Source: Oscillatoria acuminata PCC 6304 (GTDB lineage Bacteria > Cyanobacteriota > Cyanobacteriia > Cyanobacteriales > Laspinemataceae). Taken from it: a stretch of DNA of 64,000 bases. Of the stretch, positions 27,715 to 36,970 are shown one piece after another. Position 1 is the first letter of the stretch, and every line of letters begins with the position of its first letter. The position numbers were made by a program, and so were the translations under genes. The notes below the pieces were generated by a model. The model was not told the origin of the DNA, made no database searches, and worked only from the letters and a program-made list of their open reading frames with translations. The DNA lies in NCBI RefSeq assembly GCF_000317105.1, contig NC_019693.1:5271227-5335226 (forward strand), written 5' to 3'.

Positions 27715-28003
27715 AAGAGACCTAACCCCCCAGCCCCCTTCCCTAAGAGGGAAGGGGGAGGAAGAGGTAAATTTCCACTTTGAAAAGAGACCTAACCCCC
27801 CAGCCCCCTTCCCTAAGAGGGAAGGGGGAGAAAGAGGTAAATTTCCACTTTTCCAGCAATAAAAAAATTGGATTATTCTCCCTCTCCCGCAAAGATATTC
27901 ATTCCTTATACCTCCCTCTCCTCTTAGGGGAGGGCCGGGGAGGGGTGGAGAGGGCCTTAGGAGAGGTCAGAGCGGTTTTTAGGCAACATTGAGATGCTCC
28001 CCA
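27715..28003 (+). repeat. Dispersed palindromic element (family R1), copy A, with a 70-bp tandem duplication
   Basis: Two 70-base tandem copies start at 27715 and 27785 (AAGAGACCTAACCCCCCAGC). The block containing GCAATAAAAAAATTGG (27856-27887) follows, then CTCTCC-rich palindromes and an ATTGAGATGCTCC end. The same order of segments occurs in reverse orientation at 41543-41795. The element sits in the rne-rnhB gap and has no coding capacity. Confidence 0.75.
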
Positions 28004-28077
28004 AAATTGTCCTTGGGGAGTTTTTCTACTTCTCCAAGGACAATCTTTTTGTTTCAATTTTGTTTGAACCCGAATAA

Positions 28078-28755
28078 TTGTTTACCCCCAACAAAATCGT
28101 GCCGTTAAATGTGCCGCAACAGCTTAGTCTCTGGGATGTTTCAGATAACCGCAACAATCCCAATAAAACACCCCCAAATGACAGAATTGCCGGGGTGGAT
28201 GAAGTGGGACGGGGTTGTTTGTTTGGTCCGGTGGTTGCAGGCGCGGTGATTTTGTCTGATGAGGCGGCTACACTGTTGAAGGCAGCCGGGGTAACGGATA
28301 GTAAGAAATTGTCTCATAACCAACGCTGTCGGTTGGCAAAACTAATCCGGGAGGAGGCGATCGCCTGTGCAATTGGCATGGCATCGGTCCAAGAAATCGA
28401 TCGCCTGAATATTTTACAAGCCTCTCTATTAGCGATGAAACGGTCCGTTAATAAACTGCAAGTTAAACCGGAGTTTTGTTTAATTGACGGCAATCAGCGC
28501 ATTCCTAATTTAGGAATTCCCCAAGAAACGATGATTAAAGGAGATAGCAATTCGTTAGTGATTGCTGCTGCCAGTATTCTGGCAAAAGTCTGGCGCGATG
28601 AGTTAATTGTGCGCTTGGCGAAGAAATATCCGGAGTATGATTTGACCAGTAATAAAGGTTATGGTACGGCGAAACATACTCAGGCATTGCAACAGTATGG
28701 GGTATCTCGACAACATAGGCGATCGTTTGCCCCTTGTCGGATAGGGGGAATTTGA
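28078..28755 (+). CDS. rnhB: Ribonuclease HII
   Basis: The enzyme (225 residues from TTG 28078) removes ribonucleotides from DNA and RNA-DNA hybrids. The catalytic acidic residues are in AGVDEVGRG (Asp-Glu) and CLIDGN, with a late Asp in WRDEL. GYGTAKHTQAL and the C-terminal HRRSFAPC are also present. The fold begins at about residue 37, so the start is uncertain: TTG 28078 and GTG 28099 are both possible and no ATG exists upstream of the fold. It converges with the NACHT gene, with only 11 bases between stops. Confidence 0.92.
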   Translation: MFTPNKIVPLNVPQQLSLWDVSDNRNNPNKTPPNDRIAGVDEVGRGCLFGPVVAGAVILSDEAATLLKAAGVTDSKKLSHNQRCRLAKLIREEAIACAIGMASVQEIDRLNILQASLLAMKRSVNKLQVKPEFCLIDGNQRIPNLGIPQETMIKGDSNSLVIAAASILAKVWRDELIVRLAKKYPEYDLTSNKGYGTAKHTQALQQYGVSRQHRRSFAPCRIGGI

Positions 28756-28766
28756 AGGGTTCGGTT

Positions 28767-31070
28767 TTATTGGGATTGGCGTTTTTGTTTTTCTCTTTTG
28801 CGTTTTTCTATTTCTGCGATCGGTAGTAGCAAAGTCTCCTCAATCTCCTCGCGCACCTCCCTGGAAACATAGCAATCACTGTTGAGGCAGTCTAAGAGCA
28901 ACTGATTGACATCATAATACCACCGTAATAATTGTGCTTCTTCTCGGGAATTGATATATTTTTCTACATTTATAACTTCAATAATTTCTAGCATACTATT
29001 ATTTAGTTTCATTTCTTTGGCCCAAGATTTCCATAAATCTAAAACATCCCCTTTTTCTATACAATTCGGCCAGTATTTGGAATCTTCAAATATCTGTAAA
29101 ACACTTAATTTCTGAACAAATTTTAATCCTATTTTTAGACTTTCTCTGCTTAAAGTATCTGAGAATTGTATTAAAATAATATTTGCATCTAAACATAAAA
29201 GTAAGATTTCATTAGATAGGTTCCTCAAGAAAGTTTCTCTTTTAGGAAGATTTTCACCACAGGTATAAAAAGAGCGAATTAAGTGCAATCTATTCCAAGA
29301 ATCCCATTTATAGCCTAAAATAGGGGGATTATTTACCCACTCTAGAAGCTTTTCTAAACTTTCGCAACCGTTAATGAGATGATCGGCCTCATGTTTCATT
29401 AAAAGCAACAAACTATCGGCAAGAGACGACATACCTACTGCTAAGAGAAAGACTTCACGCCACTGTCTATCAGTGAGGTGACTGACTAATTTTTGCAATG
29501 CTTCCTCTGAGGATTGTTGATTAATAATAATTTCTCGGGCGGTAAAATATTCATGAAAGGTGAGATGAGAAAAGGAATAAATCCCTTTAGCCCGTTCGAT
29601 TAGCAACCCGTGTTGTGCTTCAATTGAGCGCAATACTGCCTCACTGTCTAGTTGTAGGGCTTCTTCATCTGTATTGGCGTTGGGTAAATTGCGAATGTAG
29701 TCTGTGATGTAGCGTTCTGCTTCTTTTTGCTTAAAGAAATAGTCTCCAGATTCAAAGGTGGTTACAGCAATTTTGCTGAGTAAATCTTCCTTGCGCTGGG
29801 GTGAGAGCTTTTTATAAACCTGGTCTCGATAAATTCCCCGTTTAGCATCCCATTTTTTCAAAAGCACATCCAGACCTTCTTTATAAAGTTCGGAGCGATT
29901 CGCTGGAAAATCTCCTGTTTCTTCAAAGGTCAAACAGAGCAGGGTTAGCAGCAGGGGACTGGTGGCAAGCTCTTGAATTCTCGGGTTATTTTCAATCTGA
30001 TTAAAAAAGGTTTCAGGTTTGACCGCTTTATTTTTAAACCACTTGTTCGCAAAATTAGAAATTTGGGTGGGGTCAAAATCGGCAATTTCAACTTCAGTAA
30101 ATTTTTCAAAAGTATATTCTAAGGCTGCAATTCTACAGGTCAATACAAAATGATTATCCCGAAAATCAGTAGAAAAATCGCGAATTTGGTTTAAAATCCG
30201 GTGACTATCTTCTTCCCGAACTTCATCCAATCCATCTAGTAATACTAACGCCTGACCCTGGTGGATAATTTCGGACAAGGATACGCAATTATGAGATTGA
30301 GCGATATATTGTAACAAACTGGGGTGGTTGGCAGCTTCGGCAAAGTCTTTAAGGGTTATAAAAATTGGGATGCGATTTCCGAGAAATTTGCGATTCAGGC
30401 ATTGAATTGCTAAATGTTTCAAAAATGTGGTTTTCCCGGCTCCTGGTTTACCCAAGATTATAAGTTTAGAATATTTTGCGATCGCCTCTAATCCCGGCAC
30501 TCGTGCTTCTATAATTTTCCCCAGTGCAAAACGTTCAAAATCCTCAGCATTACAGTGTTGCAATAACTCATTAATTCTTTTGCGTCTTCGCCCTGTAATG
30601 GTTTCCAAGATATTGACATGGGTGTAGATATCATCTAACCCGATCGGGTCGGCCATATCCAGGACTCTCATGGTGTCGCATCTGTCTTGGATGTCGGCGC
30701 GGACCATTTCGCGTACCTCTTCCACAAGGGTATCGATATCTTTACCAGTATCTGGGGGAGCGGAAATTGTAAAACCCTGAGATTTCTCAGACTGCTCCAT
30801 CCTATACTGCCCCAGAAGGAACTGGTGTAACTGTACCCGTTTCACTGGCCCCTTCGGTGAGAAATTGACCTCCCGGCTGAACAGGTCATAGATTTTGCCT
30901 AGTTGATACTGAAGAGTAGACCTGGATAAATTAAGAATATCTGCAATGTAATCTACCTTGAGATCGTTGTCTCTAAAGCATTCTACAAAAACCTTATCCA
31001 GTTCGTCAGTCAAGTTATAATCCTGTGCCACTTTAGTCAGAAAGTCACGAGGTAGAGGTTGCATTGGCAA
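28767..31070 (-). CDS. NACHT-domain NTPase with N-terminal HTH-like region
   Basis: This 767-residue STAND NTPase has an N-terminal helical, HTH-like region (about 36-65, VDYIADILNLSRSTLQYQLGKI), a linker with PIGLDDIYTHVNIL (about 142-155), and a NACHT domain. Walker A is GKPGAGKTT (207-215) and Walker B is LLDGLDEV (277-284). Winged-helix-like and helical regions follow, including FSHLTFHEYFTA. A C-terminal alpha-helical domain (about 640-767) has the LNSDCYVSREVREEIEETLLLP ending seen in cyanobacterial NACHT proteins. Bacterial NACHT proteins include proven anti-phage sensors (bNACHT), so a defence role is plausible. No separate nuclease or pore domain is visible. The upstream DNA carries tandem decamers and a divergent small gene. 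Confidence 0.88.
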   Translation of the reverse strand: MPMQPLPRDFLTKVAQDYNLTDELDKVFVECFRDNDLKVDYIADILNLSRSTLQYQLGKIYDLFSREVNFSPKGPVKRVQLHQFLLGQYRMEQSEKSQGFTISAPPDTGKDIDTLVEEVREMVRADIQDRCDTMRVLDMADPIGLDDIYTHVNILETITGRRRKRINELLQHCNAEDFERFALGKIIEARVPGLEAIAKYSKLIILGKPGAGKTTFLKHLAIQCLNRKFLGNRIPIFITLKDFAEAANHPSLLQYIAQSHNCVSLSEIIHQGQALVLLDGLDEVREEDSHRILNQIRDFSTDFRDNHFVLTCRIAALEYTFEKFTEVEIADFDPTQISNFANKWFKNKAVKPETFFNQIENNPRIQELATSPLLLTLLCLTFEETGDFPANRSELYKEGLDVLLKKWDAKRGIYRDQVYKKLSPQRKEDLLSKIAVTTFESGDYFFKQKEAERYITDYIRNLPNANTDEEALQLDSEAVLRSIEAQHGLLIERAKGIYSFSHLTFHEYFTAREIIINQQSSEEALQKLVSHLTDRQWREVFLLAVGMSSLADSLLLLMKHEADHLINGCESLEKLLEWVNNPPILGYKWDSWNRLHLIRSFYTCGENLPKRETFLRNLSNEILLLCLDANIILIQFSDTLSRESLKIGLKFVQKLSVLQIFEDSKYWPNCIEKGDVLDLWKSWAKEMKLNNSMLEIIEVINVEKYINSREEAQLLRWYYDVNQLLLDCLNSDCYVSREVREEIEETLLLPIAEIEKRKREKQKRQSQ

Positions 31071-31102
31071 ATTTCTCCATCACTTTAAAACCAGTCTAGC
31101 AA

Positions 31103-31164
31103 AGACTTTCGGGGAAAGTCTACCTTAATGTCAGGCAATGTCAGGCAATGTTGGGGTATGTCAG
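31103..31164. promoter_or_regulatory. Tandem decamer repeats and hairpin in the NACHT/small-ORF divergent promoter
   Basis: A hairpin AGACTTT/AAAGTCT (31103-31109/31115-31121) is followed by two exact AATGTCAGGC units (31127-31136, 31137-31146) and two degenerate ones (AATGTTGGGG; TATGTCAGCC). They lie 55-95 bases upstream of the NACHT start and about 70-110 bases before the divergent 69-residue gene. This suits a repeated operator. Confidence 0.5.
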
Positions 31165-31234
31165 CCTAAGTTTAAGAGATAACTCTCAAGTTGATTGGCG
31201 ATAGTGGAGATATCCAATAAATAAGGAAATCGCA

Positions 31235-31444
31235 ATGCACCTCAACTTAATCAACTTGGCCCTGTCTCTCGTTGTCGGGAAGTCTGCCGAGATAGTCTTG
31301 GAGTTACTGCTTAAGAAGTTTTGGCAGAGGCTGCTTAGAGATGAGAATCTAAAGCGTCTGTCTACTGCTATCAAACTCAAGATTCTGGTGCTTTATCTCG
31401 ACTGGCTCCTGCACAAGTCTGAACCTGGAGAATGGGAGGAGTAA
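31235..31444 (+). CDS. Small basic-hydrophobic protein divergent from the NACHT gene
   Basis: The 69-residue frame begins at ATG 31235 with a well-placed ribosome site (AAGGA about nine bases upstream). It consists of hydrophobic and basic helices (LINLALSLVVGKSAEIVLELLLKKFWQRLL, then STAIKLKILVLYLDWLL) with an acidic end (EPGEWEE). It could be amphipathic or membrane-associated. It is followed by a strong terminator, so the transcript is probably monocistronic. No family is recognised. Its position suggests a partner, inhibitor or effector of the NACHT protein, but this is only inference. Confidence 0.55.
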   Translation: MHLNLINLALSLVVGKSAEIVLELLLKKFWQRLLRDENLKRLSTAIKLKILVLYLDWLLHKSEPGEWEE

Positions 31445-31460
31445 ATTTGGCTACTCCATA

Positions 31461-31510
31461 GATAAAACCCGCGTTGAGATTTCGATGAACTCAGATGCGC
31501 GGGTTTTATC
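31461..31510. terminator. Bidirectional hairpin terminator
   Basis: A perfect 13-bp stem, GATAAAACCCGCG (31461-31473) and CGCGGGTTTTATC (31498-31510), separates the small plus-strand gene from the convergent purM. Confidence 0.8.
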
Positions 31511-31522
31511 TAGCCTTTAAGC

Positions 31523-32551
31523 CTATGCTTCTGGAATTCCTATCAATTCCCCATTTCCTGCAATAACTTCACCCATTTGATAGGCTGAAATTGCCTGGGA
31601 TTCAAACCATTGAATGGTTTTTTCGGCTTGATTGGCTGGCACAACGACTACATAACCAATACCCATATTAAAGGTATTAAACATTTCAGGTAAGGTGACA
31701 TTTCCTACCTCTGCTAACCAGTTAAAGATGGGCAGAATCGGCCAACTGTTGGGGTCAATTTGGATGGATAATCCTTCCGGTAAACAACGGGGGAGGTTTT
31801 CTGGTAATCCACCTCCGGTAATATGCGCCATGCCGTGAATTTCTATTCCGGCTTTTCGGGCGGCTAATACGGGTTTAACGTAAAGTTGAGTGGGGGTGAG
31901 CAAGACTTCGCCGACGGATGCGTTGAGTTGTTCCGGTTTGTCTTGCCAATCGATGTTGCGATCGCTCACAATCTTTCTAACTAAACTAAATCCATTACTA
32001 TGCACTCCCGAACTCGCCAGCCCGATCGCCACATCTCCCACTTGGATTTGCTGACCCGTGAGCAGTTCGCTTTTTTCCACGACTCCCACACAAAATCCCG
32101 CTAAATCATATTCCCCCGGTTGATAAAATCCGGGCATTTCTGCGGTTTCTCCCCCTAACAGAGCACAACCGGATTGTTTACATCCATCGGTAATTCCTTG
32201 GACTACGTTCGCCAGTTGTTCTTGATTGAGTTTTCCCGTAGCTAAATAATCTAAAAAGAACAACGGTTCGGCACCGGAGGTTAGAACATCATTCACACAC
32301 ATTGCTACTAAGTCAATGCCAACGGTATCGTGGCGATCGAGCAACATGGCAAGTTTAAGTTTCGTTCCCACTCCATCGGTCCCCGAGACTAGGATGGGTT
32401 GCTGATATCCGGTGGGTAACTCGAAATAACCGCTAAATCCACCAATCCCCCCAAGGACTTCCGGTCGATGGGTCCCTGTAACCATATTCCGAATTTTCTG
32501 GACAAAGGCTCGACCCGCCTCAACATCCACGCCTGCTTCTCGATAATCCAT
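31523..32551 (-). CDS. purM: Phosphoribosylformylglycinamidine cyclo-ligase (AIR synthetase)
   Basis: This 342-residue enzyme catalyses the ATP-dependent ring closure of FGAM to AIR in purine synthesis. Visible blocks are [23 protein letters not shown] (ATP/metal binding), [35 protein letters not shown] and [16 protein letters not shown]. The C-terminal [10 protein letters not shown] and [11 protein letters not shown] complete the family. The length is standard and the protein is cytoplasmic. No other purine gene is adjacent. Confidence 0.96.
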   Translation of the reverse strand: MDYREAGVDVEAGRAFVQKIRNMVTGTHRPEVLGGIGGFSGYFELPTGYQQPILVSGTDGVGTKLKLAMLLDRHDTVGIDLVAMCVNDVLTSGAEPLFFLDYLATGKLNQEQLANVVQGITDGCKQSGCALLGGETAEMPGFYQPGEYDLAGFCVGVVEKSELLTGQQIQVGDVAIGLASSGVHSNGFSLVRKIVSDRNIDWQDKPEQLNASVGEVLLTPTQLYVKPVLAARKAGIEIHGMAHITGGGLPENLPRCLPEGLSIQIDPNSWPILPIFNWLAEVGNVTLPEMFNTFNMGIGYVVVVPANQAEKTIQWFESQAISAYQMGEVIAGNGELIGIPEA

Positions 32552-32648
32552 GTATCAACCCATCTGAACGGCTATTTCCACCTTGGCTATTTTACAGGGG
32601 AGGTAGGACCAATGGATCGCGGGAGACAGGATGTTTTTACCCAATCCC

Positions 32649-32830
32649 GTTGTCAAAGTCTATCAAAACCCGCACCCTGAAGGGTGGGGCTATACGGACA
32701 AAGCCCGCCTGCGCGGGCTAAAAGCGACAACCTACTTTGAACAACCGGATTTGCTATTACTCTTCAGCCTGCGGAGGCAGGCTTCGTCCGTATAGCCTCC
32801 GGGCTACAGCCTGCGGGTTTTTGCGCGGCA
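32649..32830. repeat. Palindromic repeat element (family R2) upstream of rlpA
   Basis: The segment contains two facing hairpin modules: GCACCCTGAAGGGTGGGGC, GCCCGCCTGCGCGGGC, then a divergent pair with CAGCCTGCGGAGGCAGGC and CGTCCGTATAGCC. The starting block (GTTGTCAAAG..TCT..AAAACCC) and internal parts recur downstream of rlpA at 34231-34345. It is non-coding and probably transcribed as stable hairpins. Confidence 0.7.
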
Positions 32831-33169
32831 ATTAAACAAAGCGCAAATTTCGCCCCTTGAATGTAAAGTTTTGATAAAGTATTCTTTCGCGCAAATAAAT
32901 CCGAAACCCTTATTCTATCTAGGTTTAAGTAGGATAACCCCAGTTTGGCAATTGTAAAGTTTTAATAAGGTTACACTGTTTTAATCGCCCATACCGATCC
33001 CGAAGCCCAAACCTTCGTGATACTCTGTTGCAGTTCAACACACAAAACCGAAAACGTATCGACTATGAGAAGGGTTGCTCAAGCCCCCACCAAGGGGCTG
33101 TATTGGGTCTATCCAAGGGCCTAACCCCACTCATCGATTGTTCTTTATCAGTTCCTCACAGCAAACTAT

Positions 33170-34210
33170 ATGAAGCAAAGATTTTGGTGGACAACGGTTG
33201 TGCTGCTCACGACCGCCTGCGGGACAACCTCAACCAGTCATGCTGAACCGAATAGACCCGTCAATTTGAACTCGGATCCAGACCAAATCCAGGTCAGTCC
33301 TTGGTCCGAAGTCATCACCAAGATTCAACCCCATGAAATCACGGGGAAACCCGCAGCCACCCTCTATGTCCGCAATATTCCCGTCTTGACCTTTATCGAG
33401 TCTGGGGACATGAGTGGGGATTCCAATTCGGAGACTGAGATAGGGTCCGCAGGATCGGGACTGAAGGCCAAGGGTTTGAAAGAGTTAAGCAATCTCGAAT
33501 CCAAAGCGATCGCCCAGAGTCCGATTCAGGCCCAGAATCCCAGGGATCCCGTATCGAGAGCAGAGGCGATCGCCGCCAGCTTGAATCAGTTACGAGAAAG
33601 TAACGCCACACCAGAAATTACCCTCGAATGGAATGGGGAATTGGACGAGGAAGGATACCCCATCCGTGACGAATATCTCATCAAAGTTAATGGCATGGAC
33701 CTGGTGGCGATCGACGAGCAAACCCGCCTACCAGACACCACCAACGACTTAGCACAAGACGCCATTCAGGCCACCAACCGACTCCGACGCCTGATTGCCA
33801 GCGCACCGGCGATCGCCGAAATTGCCAATCGCCCCCAACCCAGACCCGAACCGGAACCGCCAACGCTACAAGCTGTCACCCCGGAATATCTTCAATACCA
33901 AATCAACGGAATGGCTTCCTGGTATGGCCCAGGATTTCATGGTCGAACGAGTGCCAGTGGGGAAATCTTTGACGAAAATGCGTTAACTGCGGCCCATCTG
34001 TATTTGCCCTTTGGGACCCAAGTCCGGGTCACCAATCTGGATAACGGGAGCTCGGTGGTCGTCAGAATCAACGATCGCGGGCCTTATACCGGAGGACGCA
34101 TTATCGACGTTTCAGCCGCAGCAGCGCGGAATCTGGGCATGATCAACAGTGGCGTTGCACAGGTGCGTCTGGAGATTTTAGGCTCCTCCGCCACCTCATC
34201 TGCCGAGTGA
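33170..34210 (+). CDS. rlpA: RlpA-like septal ring lytic transglycosylase family protein
   Basis: The 346-residue exported protein starts with [25 protein letters not shown]. That segment could be a lipoprotein signal (Cys17) or a classical signal peptide cut after SHA. The middle is variable, with strands ([49 protein letters not shown]) resembling cyanobacterial RlpA N-termini. The double-psi beta-barrel is C-terminal (about 243-338): [58 protein letters not shown]. It carries the usual catalytic-type Asp. No SPOR domain is present. It is expected to act on peptidoglycan at septa. Confidence 0.9.
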   Translation: MKQRFWWTTVVLLTTACGTTSTSHAEPNRPVNLNSDPDQIQVSPWSEVITKIQPHEITGKPAATLYVRNIPVLTFIESGDMSGDSNSETEIGSAGSGLKAKGLKELSNLESKAIAQSPIQAQNPRDPVSRAEAIAASLNQLRESNATPEITLEWNGELDEEGYPIRDEYLIKVNGMDLVAIDEQTRLPDTTNDLAQDAIQATNRLRRLIASAPAIAEIANRPQPRPEPEPPTLQAVTPEYLQYQINGMASWYGPGFHGRTSASGEIFDENALTAAHLYLPFGTQVRVTNLDNGSSVVVRINDRGPYTGGRIIDVSAAAARNLGMINSGVAQVRLEILGSSATSSAE

Positions 34211-34230
34211 TGGGGGGTCATACGGAATCC

Positions 34231-34345
34231 GGTTGTCAAAGGTCTGTAAAAACCCCGCAGGCTAAAGCCTGGGGCTACACGGACGAAGCCTGCCTCCGCA
34301 GGCTGAAGAGTAAAACTACTTTTGAACTCCGGATTTGGTATCTGT
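34231..34345. repeat. Palindromic repeat element (family R2) downstream of rlpA
   Basis: The segment repeats the 5' half of the element at 32649: GTTGTCAAAGGTCTG, CCCGCAGGCTAAAGCCTGGGGC, GGACGAAGCC and TGCCTCCGCAGGC, then a CTACTTTTGAAC tail. rlpA is thus bracketed by related repeats. Confidence 0.65.
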
Positions 34346-34390
34346 TATAGATTGCGTAAGTCCTAGGGAACTCCAAACCATAAAATATCC

Positions 34391-34424
34391 AAAAAACCCG
34401 CACCCTTGAGGGTGCGGGTTTTTT
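34391..34424. terminator. Strong bidirectional terminator after rlpA
   Basis: A perfect 15-bp stem, AAAAAACCCGCACCC (34391-34405) and GGGTGCGGGTTTTTT (34410-34424), has a TTGA loop and flanking T-runs. Confidence 0.85.
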
Positions 34425-34450
34425 TCGGAAAATTCATCCGTTTTCTGTAT

Positions 34451-34780
34451 TAGCCCGCGCAGGCGGGCTTCGTCCATATAGCCCCAGGCTTCAGCCTGCG
34501 GGTTTTTTACGCAAAATTCATCCGTCCTGACTAGAGTAGCCCGCGCAGGCGGGCTTCGTCCGTATAGCCCCAGGCTTCAGCCTGCGGGTTTTTTGCGGAA
34601 AATTCATCCGTTTTCTGTATTAGCCCGCGCAGGCGGGCTTCGTCCGTGTAGCCCCAGGCTTCAGCCTGCGGGTTTTTGCAGAAAATTCAGCAGTTTTCAA
34701 TATTAGCCCGCGCAGGCGGGCTTCGTCCGTATAGCCCCAGGCTTCAGCCTGCGGGTTTTTTGCGGAAAATTCATCCGTCC
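34451..34780. repeat. Tandem array of four ~84-bp palindromic units (family R2)
   Basis: Units begin TAGCCCGCGCAGGCGGGCTT at 34451, 34537, 34621 and 34704 (spacings 86, 84 and 83). Each contains GCCCGCGCAGGCGGGC and CCCCAGGCTTCAGCCTGCGGG hairpins, followed by a T-run and GCGGAAAATTCATCCG. There are no variable spacers, so this is not a CRISPR. Each unit could act as a transcriptional stop. Confidence 0.8.
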
Positions 34781-34855
34781 TGACTTCCACCTGTATCCTT
34801 TCCTGGGATAAACTACTCTGCAAAGAGTATATTTGGTCAGGATTTGGGGGTTGTG

Positions 34856-36409
34856 GTGCGCCTGTTTACAACGGTTGTGGCGTTGCGCTGTTACTTAGAA
34901 CTACAGTCTCAGGGTCAGACTGTGGGTTTGGTTCCGACGATGGGGGCTTTGCACGCGGGGCATCTGAGTTTAATTGAACGGGCTAAAGCGACCAATGATA
35001 TTGTTGTCGTTAGTATTTTTGTCAATCCGCTGCAATTTGGTCCGAATGAGGATTTGCAGCGATATCCTCGCAGATTAGAGCGCGATCGCCTCCTGTGTGA
35101 ACAAGCAGGAGTGGATGTCATCTTTGCGCCAACTCCGGAAGAGATGGGAATTGGGCAAGGGACAGAGAATTCCTTAACTCAGGTGGTCCCTCCGGAGTCG
35201 ATGATGTCCGGGTTATGTGGGCGATCGCGTCCTGGTCACTTTCAGGGGGTCGCCACTATTGTTACTAAACTCTTCAATGTGGTCCAACCGGACCGGGCTT
35301 ATTTTGGGCGAAAAGATGCCCAGCAACTGGCGATATTACAGCGGATGGTTGGGGATTTGAACCTGCCGGTGGAAATTGTTCCCTGTGAGATTGTTCGAGA
35401 ACCTTCGGGATTAGCAATGAGTTCTCGAAATCAGTATCTCAGCGATGAGGAAAAAACTCGTGCAGCAGTGCTGTATCGTAGCTTACAAAAGGGTCAGAAA
35501 GTTTTTCTCAGGGGTGAGCTAACTCGTCAGGGTATAATTGCTGCGGTTCAAGGCGAATTGAGCCTTGAACCGGACGTTAACCTAGAGTATTGCGAATTGG
35601 TAGAACCGACAAGTCTTGAACCGATTGAACAGATAGAATCTGCGGGATTAGTGGCGATCGCCGCCAAGATTGGCAACACCCGCTTAATTGATAACATTAT
35701 CCTGAAAGACCGGAAACCGATTGTAGCCATAGACGGTCCTGCCGGTGCCGGGAAATCGACCGTCGCCCGTCGCGTGGCGAAACGACTGGGATTGATGTAT
35801 TTAGATACAGGGGCGATGTATCGGGCGATCACTTGGTTGGTTCAGGAAAAAGGGATTGCTTTTGACGATGAATCGGCGATCGCCGAAGTCGTCAGTCGGG
35901 CCAAAATTGAGTTTATCCAGACCAGTGAGGACCCAGCAATTCCGACCCAAGTTTGGGTAGATGGATCTAACGTGACTGAGGCGATTAGAACTCAAGCGGT
36001 TACGGGTCATGTTTCCCAAGTTTCTAGCTTGAAAAGCGTGCGACTTCATTTAGTCAAGCAGCAGCAGGAGTTTGGGGAACGGGGTGGAGTTGTTGCAGAA
36101 GGACGAGATATTGGCACTCATGTTTTCCCCGATGCGGAGTTAAAAATCTTTTTAACCGCTTCTGTGGGAGAACGGGCACGGCGACGTCAACAAGACCTGA
36201 CAAACCTAGGGGATGAAGGGATTACCCTAGAACAGCTTGAAGACCAAATTGCCCTGCGCGATCGCCTCGATAGCACTCGTAAAATTTCCCCCTTGACAAA
36301 AGCAGAGAATGCGATTGAAATTGATACAGACCATCGGACTATCGATGAAGTCATCGGTGAAATCGTCAATTATTATGCAACAATCGTCAGGGCTAAATTT
36401 GAAGAATAA
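34856..36409 (+). CDS. panC/cmk: Bifunctional pantoate-beta-alanine ligase / cytidylate kinase
   Basis: This ~517-residue fusion combines two enzymes. Residues about 1-280 are pantothenate synthetase (VPTMGALHAGHLSLI, FVNPLQFGPNEDLQRYPR, GRSRPGHFQGVATIV, FGRKDAQQ, MSSRNQYL), making pantothenate from pantoate and beta-alanine. Residues about 288-517 are CMP kinase (IDGPAGAGKSTVARRVA P-loop, MYLDTGAMYRA, VVAEGRDIGTHVFPDA, RDRLDSTRKISPL). The fusion is a known cyanobacterial arrangement. The start is ambiguous: TTG 34844, GTG 34853 and GTG 34856 are in frame. I chose 34856 because family proteins begin at xRLFTTV, with AGGA 13-16 bases upstream. It lies just after the R2 repeat array. Confidence 0.95.
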   Translation: MRLFTTVVALRCYLELQSQGQTVGLVPTMGALHAGHLSLIERAKATNDIVVVSIFVNPLQFGPNEDLQRYPRRLERDRLLCEQAGVDVIFAPTPEEMGIGQGTENSLTQVVPPESMMSGLCGRSRPGHFQGVATIVTKLFNVVQPDRAYFGRKDAQQLAILQRMVGDLNLPVEIVPCEIVREPSGLAMSSRNQYLSDEEKTRAAVLYRSLQKGQKVFLRGELTRQGIIAAVQGELSLEPDVNLEYCELVEPTSLEPIEQIESAGLVAIAAKIGNTRLIDNIILKDRKPIVAIDGPAGAGKSTVARRVAKRLGLMYLDTGAMYRAITWLVQEKGIAFDDESAIAEVVSRAKIEFIQTSEDPAIPTQVWVDGSNVTEAIRTQAVTGHVSQVSSLKSVRLHLVKQQQEFGERGGVVAEGRDIGTHVFPDAELKIFLTASVGERARRRQQDLTNLGDEGITLEQLEDQIALRDRLDSTRKISPLTKAENAIEIDTDHRTIDEVIGEIVNYYATIVRAKFEE

Positions 36410-36970
36410 TTACAAGGAATTCGCAGAATATATGGACTAACGGCTAGGGAATTGGAGACAACTCACACCTGAGCATTTTTCGCCGGTTAGGGTGGGTAAA
36501 ATACCATGATTCTTTTGAGTCAATGGCTGAGTGGGGGGTATTTTCATGACTCAACTCCCTGACTACTGACGAACTCTGGGCTAATGTTTTGGGTTGGGTA
36601 AATCCCCTGTAACAGATTCAATCGGTTCCATTGGGTTAGCCCTGTCTCAATGATTCTGACCTGGCAATTAATCCGTGGGAGCATCTTGCTTTCTACGACA
36701 ATCAGGGAGTTCAGGTGTTCCCACGGATTAATCTTATTGTCAGACTGCTGCCGAAGTGGTATAGCAATATAAAAGTTACAAATTTGTTCTGATTCAGAAT
36801 CCATGCTGCATTTAAAAATACTGCATAGATTCTGCAAGTGATTAGGGAAGCAAAAAAAATTTTAACTGAGTTTCTTTCTCAATCAGGGTGAAGGAAAGCG
36901 TTAAAAGTATCAGGGAAAATCTACTAAAGCATCACGATAGAATTCGCCAAATAGGGCGGGAGAAATCAAC
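36410..36970. other. Intergenic region containing dispersed repeat copy B
   Basis: About 560 bases lie between panC/cmk and the deacetylase. Apart from the 52-bp repeat at 36671-36722, no gene was supported; a minus-strand 97-codon frame overlaps the repeat and is judged spurious. The last 60 bases precede a GTG start with GGGAG and may hold the deacetylase promoter. Confidence 0.45.
36671..36722 (-). repeat. Dispersed ~52-bp palindromic repeat, copy B
   Basis: Bases 36671-36693 are the exact reverse complement of 21690-21712. The rest (to GGGAGTTCAGGTGTTCCC) aligns with copy A with a few differences. The ends carry an inverted ATCCGTGGGA / TCCCACGGAT pair. Confidence 0.65.

Noticed and set aside
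34451-34780. CRISPR-like regular repeats
   Set aside because: The units are ~84 bp palindromic blocks repeated end to end without unique spacers, and no cas gene is present.
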